64,000 bases of DNA from the IMG/VR virus record IMGVR_UViG_3300009034_000014, positions 19,438 through 83,437 of that record. One strand, 5' to 3'. The notes beneath the pieces were generated by a model. The model searched no databases, was not told the origin of the DNA, and saw only the letters and a program-made list of their open reading frames with translations. The translations under genes and the position numbers were made by a program. The stretch is from a virus. This document shows positions 49,313 to 55,323 of this stretch, piece after piece. The stretch's first letter is position 1. The number at the start of each line of letters is the position of its first letter.

Positions 49313-49795
49313 CTACCACCAGATCCACCGATCCCCAGGAGTTTTCCACTGACTCTTTGGGATGTACGCTTGCTGCCCCGCATACAGCCGCGCGTCGGTC
49401 TCGAAACCGTTATCGTAGTATGAGTGCATGAGCCTGAAGCAGCACCAGACGAGCACGGATGTTAGTATGTACAAGATCGGCTGCAGAACGCCGAGCATCA
49501 TCTGCTGCTGTACGTGTCTTTCTTCGTGCGCGAGAGTCCGGCCTTCGACTTCGCCCACCAGGCCTTCCTTGTCATAGCGCACGACCACGAACACGCCGCT
49601 CGCCCATCCGTTCCACCCGCGCATGCCCCGGCGGGCGAGCCAGGAGCCCTGGACGCTGGTCAGCACCACCGCCCATTCGCTCAAGCCGAGCGCCCGCACC
49701 CAACCGAGTGCCCAGAACACAGCGAGATAGATCGCGCTGATCAGCGTGTTCGGGAGCATCCAAGCGTTCCCGAGAATCAAGAACAGAATGCGCAT
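49313..49795 (-). CDS. Membrane protein with HExxH motif (putative metalloprotease)
   Basis: A 160-residue protein with membrane segments (MRILFLILGNAWMLP ... LISAIYLAVFWALGWV and GVLQPILYILTSVLVWCCFR). Between them lies LAHEERHVQQQ, an HExxH zinc-binding motif, and after the last span NGFETDARLYA, whose Glu could be the third ligand. This pattern resembles short membrane proteins with an embedded zinc-peptidase-like motif. A true protease activity is inferred only. GGGGAGG precedes ATG 49795. Confidence 0.6.
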   Translation of the reverse strand: MRILFLILGNAWMLPNTLISAIYLAVFWALGWVRALGLSEWAVVLTSVQGSWLARRGMRGWNGWASGVFVVVRYDKEGLVGEVEGRTLAHEERHVQQQMMLGVLQPILYILTSVLVWCCFRLMHSYYDNGFETDARLYAGQQAYIPKSQWKTPGDRWIWW

Positions 49796-49812
49796 GTGGG
49801 ATCCTCCCCTTG

Positions 49813-50031
49813 TCAGTTCAAGTTCTCCGGCAGACGATCTTCGTTCTCATCGCCATCGCCGCCCAGGACAAACTCCTTCCGTAACACGTCCGCCATGATA
49901 TCGAGAGAGATGGCCGTGTGCTGCACGGAACACCTGCCGAGCTCCTCGCCGTCCGATCCGCGCAAGGGAATCCACCAACCGCAGTCTTCACCAATGCAGT
50001 CGAGAAATTTTCTTTTCGGACAGCGAATCAT
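49813..50031 (-). CDS. Small Cys-rich protein
   Basis: A 72-residue protein with CP...FLDCIGEDCGWWIPL and GRCSVQHTAISLDI, four Cys that could bind zinc or an iron-sulphur cluster. The C-terminal half is acidic. Start ATG 50031 overlaps the upstream small gene's stop. Similar short C-x..C-x4-C proteins with GWW occur in phages and plasmids, but I do not assign a function. Confidence 0.55.
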   Translation of the reverse strand: MIRCPKRKFLDCIGEDCGWWIPLRGSDGEELGRCSVQHTAISLDIMADVLRKEFVLGGDGDENEDRLPENLN

Positions 50032-50207
50032 GCTCTCAGCTCCTCGCGAACGCGCTTCTTCATGCGCCGATCGATTCTCTTGATCGCGCGGCGGATCTTT
50101 CTTGCCTCCTCGCTGACCTCGCCCTGGGCTTCCAGCCTCCAGAAGTCTTTGAGTCGGCGTTCGAGAAGACGTTTCCTGGCCGCCAGTTGTTCCGGGTTCT
50201 CCCTCAC
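50028..50207 (-). CDS. Small basic helical protein
   Basis: Starting at GTG 50207, whose GTGA overlaps the upstream stop, is a 59-residue frame (ENPEQLAARKRLLERRLKDF, then EEARKIRRAIKRIDRRMKKR). It ends in TGA overlapping the next ATG (ATGA). The double coupling and highly charged helix make it a likely real gene. Highly basic helical small proteins may bind nucleic acid; this is only an impression. Confidence 0.6.
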   Translation of the reverse strand: MRENPEQLAARKRLLERRLKDFWRLEAQGEVSEEARKIRRAIKRIDRRMKKRVREELRA

Positions 50208-50884
50208 TTCTTCACCACCTTCCTGCCGCGATGCACTTTGTTCGCGCGCGAGCGGTTAGTCTTCGACTTCCTGGCGCCGTCGACCGGTTCCAGAAGACTT
50301 GTAGAAGCCTTCCTGCCTCGTGTCAAGCTCGGGAGCTTTCTGTGGAGCTTTCCCGGCTTCAAATCTAACAGATTCTTGTCCCCGAATTTCTTCATGAGCA
50401 CATCGATCCCGCACAGCTCACTCAGAATGCGTTGACGGAGTTCTTCATTCGAGAGCTTAGCCACGACGACGCCGAGCGCGATCTCCTTCCGCTCCGGTTT
50501 GCGTTCGATAATTCCGAAGTCCTGACCCATCTTGATGATCTTGTCCAGGATTTCGGATCTCGCGCGGACCGCGGAGATCAGCGCTGGCAGGTTGCTCTTC
50601 AGCCGCGAAGTCTTCGACAGGCTCGTCAGCTCCCGGATGCAAGCGGCCTGCTGGACGAGGTAGTCGGCGTAGACCTCCTCGGTGGTCTTCCGCCGGATGG
50701 CGCTGACTTGGGCCTTCATCGCGCCGCGCTTGAGATCCTGGTACTCGTCGGGACCAAGACCGAGCTTTTCGGCGATCCAGTTGTCGGTGCGGCCTTCTTC
50801 CAGATAGTCGAGCACGCGCTGCATGACCGTCAACCGCGTGGCGTGCTCGAAGCGCTCGGCGCTCTCGAGTCTATCCGCACTCAT
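50204..50884 (-). CDS. Putative small terminase subunit / HTH protein
   Basis: A 226-residue protein with an N-terminal helix-turn-helix (RLTVMQRVLDYLEEGRTDNW ... EKLGLGPDEYQDLKRGA, about residues 18-55), a long helical middle (YADYLVQQAACIRELTSL, LPALISAVRARSEILDKIIK, MGQDFGIIERKP) and a very basic tail. The arrangement of HTH plus oligomerising helices and basic end is that of small terminases. It is not next to the large terminase (41783); four exported proteins lie between. A transcription regulator is the alternative. Confidence 0.5.
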   Translation of the reverse strand: MSADRLESAERFEHATRLTVMQRVLDYLEEGRTDNWIAEKLGLGPDEYQDLKRGAMKAQVSAIRRKTTEEVYADYLVQQAACIRELTSLSKTSRLKSNLPALISAVRARSEILDKIIKMGQDFGIIERKPERKEIALGVVVAKLSNEELRQRILSELCGIDVLMKKFGDKNLLDLKPGKLHRKLPSLTRGRKASTSLLEPVDGARKSKTNRSRANKVHRGRKVVKK

Positions 50885-50931
50885 GTCCGCAAGGGTAGCA
50901 TTTCAGATCGAGGCAATGCAAGAGTGAAGTT

Positions 50932-51168
50932 TTAGAGCAACCATTCGACGGGGATCTCCGCGGCTTCGGCCAAGGCCCGGAGGTTGACACGCCGAGGGAC
51001 GACGCCGGCCCGCCAGCGGGCCAGGATGTTGCGAGACACACCGATGGCCGCGCAGGTTAGAGCATCGTTACCAAGGCGCTCGACGGCTAGCTCGATTGCT
51101 AGCATCACCGCTGTCGTCTCGATCGTGCGCTGGCGTCCGTCGCCGAAATCTCTTATCAGCTTAGGCAT
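50932..51168 (-). CDS. Cro/CI-like HTH regulator
   Basis: A 78-residue protein. Residues 25-75 have the helix-turn-helix of Cro/CI-type repressors (AVERLGNDALTCAAIGVSRN, ILARWRAGVVPRRVNLRALA, EAAEIPVEWLL). AAGGAG precedes the ATG at 51168. It probably binds operators in this region to control the early genes. No dimerisation or cleavage domain is present, so it is more like Cro than a lysogeny repressor. Confidence 0.65.
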   Translation of the reverse strand: MPKLIRDFGDGRQRTIETTAVMLAIELAVERLGNDALTCAAIGVSRNILARWRAGVVPRRVNLRALAEAAEIPVEWLL

Positions 51169-51200
51169 TTCGTCTCCTTCGCGTAATCTGGTTTCATAAC

Positions 51201-51284
51201 CTATTTCTCTGCATAAAGAGCCTCATGTTCCTCCTCAACATTCTTCCAATTGGGTAGGTACCCTTCTGGTATTTCTTTTGTCAT
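51201..51284 (-). CDS. Very small hypothetical protein (27 aa)
   Basis: ATG 51284 with GGAG seven bases upstream opens a 27-residue frame (TKEIPEGYLPNWKNVEEEHE ... ALYAEK) ending in TAG. A good ribosome site and a position exactly filling the gap between two coupled genes support it as a real small gene. No function can be given. Confidence 0.45.
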   Translation of the reverse strand: MTKEIPEGYLPNWKNVEEEHEALYAEK

Positions 51285-51295
51285 TTGGAATCTCC

Positions 51296-51514
51296 TCACG
51301 CAACAAATACGTAGTCACCATTGCGTTTCTGAAACCATTTCCGACCACAACTTGGGCAGTTACGAATAGCGTTTTCCGTGTTTGTGTATGTGCGGCAAAA
51401 TGGACATTTTATATCCTTACCACGTCCTGCCAGAAGTACGCGCCGGGCAACTTTACCTCTTACATACCCAATCCCTGGCCAATAATGTTTTCCCTTATTA
51501 TGCTCTGCAAACAT
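51296..51514 (-). CDS. Small zinc-ribbon protein
   Basis: Start ATG 51514 has AGGAG five bases upstream. The 72-residue product has a basic middle (YVRGKVARRVLLAGRGKD) and a C-terminal zinc ribbon: IKCPFCRTYTNTENAIRNCP, then SCGRKWF, C-x2-C...C-x2-C. Possibly a nucleic-acid-binding regulator of phage or host. Not recognised. Confidence 0.6.
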   Translation of the reverse strand: MFAEHNKGKHYWPGIGYVRGKVARRVLLAGRGKDIKCPFCRTYTNTENAIRNCPSCGRKWFQKRNGDYVFVA

Positions 51515-51612
51515 GTCGTCTCCTTCTTCTAGCCTGTTTTTCATTCAACCACTCGATGGCCTCCCACGCAGAAAAACCATGGTCGTATAGCTCATCTCGG
51601 TTTCCTTTCTCT

Positions 51613-52035
51613 TCAGATTAAAGGTTTATCGAAATAGTGCTCTCGACAGTAGCGCCCGCCCATGGTGTTGATCCCCTGCACTGGCCGCTCGCAACCCTGG
51701 TGCTGGCAGATGTAAACACGAACTCTCCCTGCGTGGAATGTTTCGTACCAGCCGATGGCCTCGCAGAGACGGCACCGGTAGCGATCTGCGGCCTTGCTGC
51801 GCTCCATAGGGAACCAATCATGTGCGCAGTCGCCGGGATCGGGCTTGCCTTCCAACGGTTTTGGTTCGGGAGGCGTTGCTGGTTTCGCTTCACGCCTCTT
51901 TTCCGGCGGTCCACATCCGGATCGCCTTTGGATCTCGTTCTCGATCGTGCGGACAGAGGCCCGATCCCCTCTTCGCTCGTAGAAACAGATCAGCGCGCGG
52001 AGTTGAGATTCAGTCTTGTAGCGGAGGCTGATCAT
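51613..52035 (-). CDS. Zinc-binding hypothetical protein
   Basis: A 140-residue protein with a helical N-terminus (ESQLRALICFYERRGDRASV), a Pro/Lys-rich linker and a Cys/His-rich C-terminal part: DCAHDWFPMER, YRCRLCEAIGW, YICQHQGCERPVQGINTMGG, RYCREHYF. Four or more Cys and several His could bind two zinc ions. Start ATG 52035 overlaps the upstream stop by 25 bases. Function unknown. Confidence 0.6.
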   Translation of the reverse strand: MISLRYKTESQLRALICFYERRGDRASVRTIENEIQRRSGCGPPEKRREAKPATPPEPKPLEGKPDPGDCAHDWFPMERSKAADRYRCRLCEAIGWYETFHAGRVRVYICQHQGCERPVQGINTMGGRYCREHYFDKPLI

Positions 52036-52501
52036 CGATAACCGTTCCCTTCACGATCAAAACGCCGCGGAAATCCTGTCCGACGCCGCGCACTATGCGG
52101 CGCATATCTTCCTCGGATCCGAAGCCGTGCTCCACCAGGAAGCGTACCAAGCCCTCGGAGCCCTCGCCTGCGTACCCGACGCCGAATCCGGTAGCGAGGT
52201 AGGTCTCCAGCGTCGGCCAGCAGATCAGCACGCCGCCATTCGGCCCGATCTCGATCCGCTCCGGGCGCTCGGGCGCCATCGCGAACAGATCACGCAGATT
52301 CTCGGTCGTGCACTCCGTGACGCCTGCCTCCTCGTGCTCCAGATCGTGCCCGCCAGCCGTGGGTTGGTAGTACTCCACCCCGGCTATGAAGGCGTCGAGC
52401 ATCTCAGCCGTTCCGATTTCGATCCTTGGCGGTAACGTTCCTTGAGCCAACCCACAACTAGGACACCCTGTATCCCCGCAAAAACAAGTCATTGGCTTCA
52501 T
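52010..52501 (-). CDS. Hypothetical protein with Cys pair
   Basis: A 163-residue protein with GGAGGG just before ATG 52501. The start FCGDTGCPSCG is a short zinc-like knuckle. The remainder looks globular alpha/beta (EIGTAEMLDAFIAGVEYYQP, LIVKGTVIDDQPPLQD). A segment EGSEGLVRFLVEHGFGSEED suggests a helix-turn. Family not recognised. It overlaps the next gene and is part of the small-gene operon. Confidence 0.55.
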   Translation of the reverse strand: MKPMTCFCGDTGCPSCGLAQGTLPPRIEIGTAEMLDAFIAGVEYYQPTAGGHDLEHEEAGVTECTTENLRDLFAMAPERPERIEIGPNGGVLICWPTLETYLATGFGVGYAGEGSEGLVRFLVEHGFGSEEDMRRIVRGVGQDFRGVLIVKGTVIDDQPPLQD

Positions 52502-52522
52502 CCCTCCTTCAAGAACAATTTT

Positions 52523-52783
52523 CTACGGCTTGGCCGGTTGTTCTTTGATCAACTTGTGCAAGAACGGCTCCAATCCGCATTCACCGTCTTCGCTGGAAAG
52601 ATCATCGCGCAGATTATCCACGTGAAAGGCGATAGTGTTTGCCGTGCCAAAATCGTGTACGCGATCATACAACTTCTGCAGTCGTTCGCACTCCACGATA
52701 GCTCGGCGTAGATGAAATAGCACGCTCTTCGCCAATGCTCGTGCGCGATCCTTGTCCTTCTCCGTTCTTAGGTACTGGATCAT
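52523..52783 (-). CDS. Helical hypothetical protein
   Basis: Start ATG 52783 overlaps the upstream stop (ATGA) and has AGGAG seven bases before it. The 86-residue product is mostly helical and charged (KDKDRARALAKSVLFHLRRA, IVECERLQKLYDRVHDF), ending LHKLIKEQPAKP. It may form a coiled coil. No function is suggested by sequence. Confidence 0.5.
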   Translation of the reverse strand: MIQYLRTEKDKDRARALAKSVLFHLRRAIVECERLQKLYDRVHDFGTANTIAFHVDNLRDDLSSEDGECGLEPFLHKLIKEQPAKP

Positions 52784-53214
52784 GGCTTTTCTCCTTTGGC
52801 TTTTTCGATCGCCTTGCGGCATTTCTCCGACACTCTGTAGGCCAAGGTCCCATGCTTTCCGGGCCGGTTCGTTTGGATAGTTGCAAGCTGGAAAGCAGCC
52901 TCGCAGGCGGAAAGAAGTTCCGGAGCTGCCGCATGAATATCCTGATATGAGTTCAGCGCGGCGGCGATTAGTTTTGCGACATCTCCCGCCCCGCTGTACG
53001 ACAGCCCCTCTCCCCAGGTCACCCGGGCCAGCTCGTGGCCGGTCTCAACGGTGGCCTCGGTGTCGGCCACCACATGGTAGCCCCGCTCGGGATCGTCCGA
53101 GTCGGCCTCGAATTCAACGATGTATCGGTCCGTAACTCCCGTTCTGGCCGCCGCCAGGGACATCTCGTTGCTGGCCGCCGCACCCGGGGCGGCATCGATA
53201 ATCTTTTTTTTCAT
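52780..53214 (-). CDS. Hypothetical protein
   Basis: Start ATG 53214 has AGGAGG six bases upstream; a longer frame to 53391 would overlap the upstream gene. The 144-residue product has an N-terminal Lys/Ala-rich part, a beta-rich middle (RYIVEFEADSDDPERGYHVV, TVETGHELARVTWGEG) and a helical C-terminus (AAPELLSACEAAFQLATIQT). The helical end resembles DUF-type phage proteins with a short A-x-x-E-L-L-x-A-C-E motif, common and of unknown role. A hairpin lies just upstream of its ribosome site. Confidence 0.55.
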   Translation of the reverse strand: MKKKIIDAAPGAAASNEMSLAAARTGVTDRYIVEFEADSDDPERGYHVVADTEATVETGHELARVTWGEGLSYSGAGDVAKLIAAALNSYQDIHAAAPELLSACEAAFQLATIQTNRPGKHGTLAYRVSEKCRKAIEKAKGEKP

Positions 53215-53215
53215 T

Positions 53216-53395
53216 TTACACCTCCTCCTCATGCGTGTATGACGCATGAGGGTCGGCCGGGCACTGGCACGGTGGCCAGCATTCGGCGCACAGGTGGACA
53301 GTCGCCTGTCCACCGCCCACACAAGTGTCTTCGTCGCCGTAGTAGGCAACCCGTGTTGCCTCACTATCACAGTATTCGCACAGGAACTCACTCAT
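53216..53395 (-). CDS. Small zinc-binding protein
   Basis: Start ATG 53395 (MSEFLCEYCDSEATR) has GGAGGT five bases upstream. The 59-residue product has CEYC, GGQATVHLCAECWPPCQC, a C4-type zinc site, and ends HASYTHEEEV. A longer frame to 53638 is rejected for lack of a ribosome site. Very small zinc proteins of this type are common in phages. Unknown role. Confidence 0.55.
   Translation of the reverse strand: MSEFLCEYCDSEATRVAYYGDEDTCVGGGQATVHLCAECWPPCQCPADPHASYTHEEEV
53227..53251 (-). promoter_or_regulatory. Hairpin upstream of the ribosome site of the 52780-53214 gene
   Basis: A perfect 10-bp inverted repeat (CCTCATGCGT / ACGCATGAGG on the plus strand) with a five-base loop lies at the 3' end of the 53216-53395 gene. 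It includes the first GAGG of the downstream gene's ribosome site, so it could regulate translation. Related hairpins precede the two next genes upstream. Confidence 0.55.
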
Positions 53396-53407
53396 CTTCC
53401 ACCTCCC

Positions 53408-53423
53408 GCGCCCTCCAGGGCGC
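53408..53423 (-). promoter_or_regulatory. GC-rich hairpin upstream of the ribosome site of the 53216-53395 gene
   Basis: GCGCCC and GGGCGC flank a four-base loop, directly upstream of the GGGAGGT ribosome site of the gene starting at 53395. The same block (CCTCCCGCGC...AGGGCGCAAA) recurs at 53671-53696 before the gene starting at 53664. Confidence 0.5.
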
Positions 53424-53463
53424 AAAGTCCGGGGCGCGGGGTTAGGCGCGCCCTCGGGAGGAG

Positions 53464-53664
53464 TTAACGATCGGGGCAATCGGACGTGGGGTCCCCGCCC
53501 CAACTCGGAGCAGTCCAATATGTCAGACTGCCCGCTAGCCACCGTCCACCATCGAGGACGGTGGCGAACCCCCGCTCTTCCCCGTCCGGGCGCCTTGCCC
53601 TGACGGCGCCCTGGAGAGTCCTCTCTAGAGTCCCACAAAATTTTCTGTTCTTGTATATTCGCAT
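53464..53664 (-). CDS. Small hypothetical protein
   Basis: Start ATG 53664 (MRIYKNRKFCGTLERTLQGA) has GGGAGG five bases upstream. The 66-residue product has an N-terminal basic part and a C-terminal segment VLDGGRWLAGSLTYWTAPSW. No family recognised. It is preceded by a hairpin of the same type as the gene starting at 53395, pointing to shared post-transcriptional control. Confidence 0.5.
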   Translation of the reverse strand: MRIYKNRKFCGTLERTLQGAVRARRPDGEERGFATVLDGGRWLAGSLTYWTAPSWGGDPTSDCPDR

Positions 53665-53677
53665 TTCCACCTCCCGC

Positions 53678-53692
53678 GCGCCCCCAGGGCGC
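53678..53692 (-). promoter_or_regulatory. GC-rich hairpin upstream of the ribosome site of the 53464-53664 gene
   Basis: GCGCCC and GGGCGC with a three-base loop, in the 44-base gap before the gene starting at 53664. Same block as at 53408-53423. Its position before the GGGAGG ribosome site is again only a few bases. Confidence 0.5.
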
Positions 53693-53707
53693 AAATTCAT
53701 CCGCGAG

Positions 53708-53959
53708 CTAATCCTGGCCAAGAAAATGGTAGTCGCATCCACCATGATCAAATTCGGCCCGCACATACCGACGTGCGTACGCCTGCCGGATGCAGCCGCT
53801 GCCGTAGTAGATCAGCAGCCCAACCGCCGGGTAGCACCCGACTTCAAGTTGCTGAAACTCGCCGGCTCTGTTGGCCAGCTCTACGATTTCTCTGGCCAGC
53901 CAAAGCGGGATCTCGGTCCCGCCCTCGTACTCGTCAATGGAGTTCCCCAGATATATCAT
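53708..53959 (-). CDS. Hypothetical protein coupled to the Csx16-like gene
   Basis: An 83-residue protein with AGGAG seven bases before ATG 53959; the ATG overlaps the Csx16-like stop (ATGA), so both are translated together. It is helical with a beta end (YEGGTEIPLWLAREIVELAN, LEVGCYPAVGLLIYYGSGC, RAEFDHGGCDYHFLGQD). Several Cys and His residues near the end may bind metal. Unknown family; the coupling suggests a partner function with the Csx16-like protein. Confidence 0.5.
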   Translation of the reverse strand: MIYLGNSIDEYEGGTEIPLWLAREIVELANRAGEFQQLEVGCYPAVGLLIYYGSGCIRQAYARRYVRAEFDHGGCDYHFLGQD

Positions 53960-54336
53960 TTCGGATCTCCTTCGCGTCCTGGCCAGAAGTGATCCAGCCC
54001 CCGAGCGCCCTCACAGGACTGGTAGAGGTACTCACGTACCGCATCCAACTTCTCCTCGTCGTACACCTGGTACGTCCGGGGAGCGCCAGCGATTTCACGG
54101 ACGCGGGCAAGGTCCAGCTCCTTGCCTCGATCCTCGGGCGTGAGCGCCAGAGGCACGTCCGTGACCATCGCAGCGTGCACCGCCAGGCTAAGCGGCAACA
54201 CACCGAAGACATGGCAGCCCTCGATCTCCGTGAAACTCTTCACGTGATCGATGACGGTCACGTCGTCCTCAATCAGGTTCTGCTCTCGCAAGTAATCCAC
54301 GAGAGCGGGGTGCCTAGTGACAACTATGCGTTTCAT
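53956..54336 (-). CDS. Csx16/VVA1548-like CRISPR-associated family protein
   Basis: A 126-residue protein with AGGAGG before ATG 54336. It follows the Csx16 (VVA1548) layout closely: RIVVTRHPALVDYLREQNL, VTVIDHVKSFTEIEG, VFGVLPLSLAVHAAMV, LALTPEDRGKELDLARV and a final TYQVYD. In bacteria Csx16 genes lie in type III CRISPR loci, where they are thought to act on cyclic oligoadenylate second messengers; that role is recalled, not shown here. A phage copy with no cas genes nearby would fit an anti-type-III-CRISPR function. It is the first gene of the leftward small-gene operon. Confidence 0.7.
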   Translation of the reverse strand: MKRIVVTRHPALVDYLREQNLIEDDVTVIDHVKSFTEIEGCHVFGVLPLSLAVHAAMVTDVPLALTPEDRGKELDLARVREIAGAPRTYQVYDEEKLDAVREYLYQSCEGARGLDHFWPGREGDPK

Positions 54337-54505
54337 TTCACACCTCCTATGGGTTTCGCAATCCTATGTCCCAGCATTTCCGACCTCCTCATGGTTAGCG
54401 TTGCATTCATGTCATTAGATCACTGCACATACTGTGCCAATGCACCCCTTACCACCAGAATCTAATAAAATCATAGCACTACAGATCGTCGGATCTCCCA
54501 AAAAG

Positions 54506-54630
54506 TGTGGAAACGCATACTTTATTGCGCAGTAAGTGTGTAAATGTATACTCATGTGGCAAAAGTCCCTGCAAAATCAAAGCACTAGGCGTAAGACCAC
54601 ACCACGATAAGTGTGCATTTGCGTACACAG
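54506..54630. repeat. Three iteron-like repeats (AAGTGTG...GTAC)
   Basis: A 19-base element occurs three times: 54506-54524 (AAGTGTGGAAACGCATACT), 54537-54555 (AAGTGTGTAAATGTATACT), 54612-54630 (AAGTGTGCATTTGCGTACA). Centres are 31 and 75 bases apart, close to whole helical turns, and each shows partial two-fold symmetry. This fits binding sites for a repeat-recognising protein such as an operator or origin protein. Confidence 0.6.
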
Positions 54631-54767
54631 CTCTCTAGTATCGTGAAAATAAAGCAAAATAAGGTTTTCAGAAAAAAAAGTCGCGCTGGGAACGTGAGGG
54701 GGACAGACGATCTGTAGTATCCGGGAATCGCAGAAGATCTGGAGTGGGGGGGGCTCTTTCCCGAAAG

Positions 54768-54947
54768 TGTCACCGATTAGTGACAGTCGTAAAGCTGGCT
54801 TGTCACTGAACACCAGATTTTTCCGGTGATCGGGAATCCTTTATTTTCAATGCCTTGCCGGAAAAGTTAACATAATGGAGGTTATCGGACCATCAGGCAG
54901 TTATCGGGGATAGTGGAACATCTGAGTGACAGTGTAAAGCTAGCTTG
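54768..54947. repeat. TGTCAC/GTGACA operator-like dyads and a direct repeat
   Basis: TGTCAC at 54768-54773, GTGACA at 54780-54785 and TGTCACT at 54801-54807 make overlapping dyads. The segment AGTGACAGT(C)GTAAAGCT(G/A)GCTTG occurs at 54779-54802 and again at 54925-54947 with only two differences. Such dyads are typical of repressor operators; the Cro-like protein at 50932 is a possible binder. Confidence 0.6.
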
Positions 54948-55323
54948 ACAGCGAGTCGCGCTGAGTTCGGCTTGGGGGCTTCTCTCCTCTATCCCTTTGC
55001 CAATTTTCTGACCGACCCTAAAATCCCCTAGTGTTTGTGGGTTACTTTTCCAGAGAACTACTATACTAGATGGGGTTTATTTGGCTAGCATTTATTTACG
55101 ACTTGGCCAGATGGGCTAGATATAGTGCGATACTTTGGTCGAAAAGAATATAGGCGCAATGGCACTATTTTCTCTTTCTTTTCTTTTTATTTTTTTCTTC
55201 TATTTTTTTTCCCTCTTCTGTTCTGTATGGAGAGAGACAAGATCAGACGAGACCAGACCCCATTAATTAAGGGCTTTAGGTTAAGTTGGGGGGTTGTAGT
55301 TTAAGATTTGAGTTTTAAGATTT

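Larger units (their letters stand above)
54337..55323. other. Repeat-rich non-coding region, likely operator/origin
   Basis: About 990 bases without a credible gene on either strand, AT-rich in parts. It lies upstream of the leftward operon starting with the Csx16-like gene and downstream of the dcm gene. Two repeat families occur here (annotated separately), a GTTATCGG pair near 54880-54915, and a long pyrimidine-rich tract of T and C at about 55170-55220. The features suggest operators plus a transcription stop or replication origin. No promoter with two good boxes was found. Confidence 0.6.

Noticed and set aside
51515-51612. Protein-like frame DELYDHGFSAWEAIEWLNEK between two small genes
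   Set aside because: The phrase resembles small phage proteins, but there is no ATG, GTG or TTG after the preceding in-frame stop, so I cannot support a gene; possibly a frameshifted remnant.
54577-54813. 78-residue minus-strand frame in the repeat-rich gap
   Set aside because: No ribosome site, unlikely composition and it covers operator-like repeats, so treated as non-coding.
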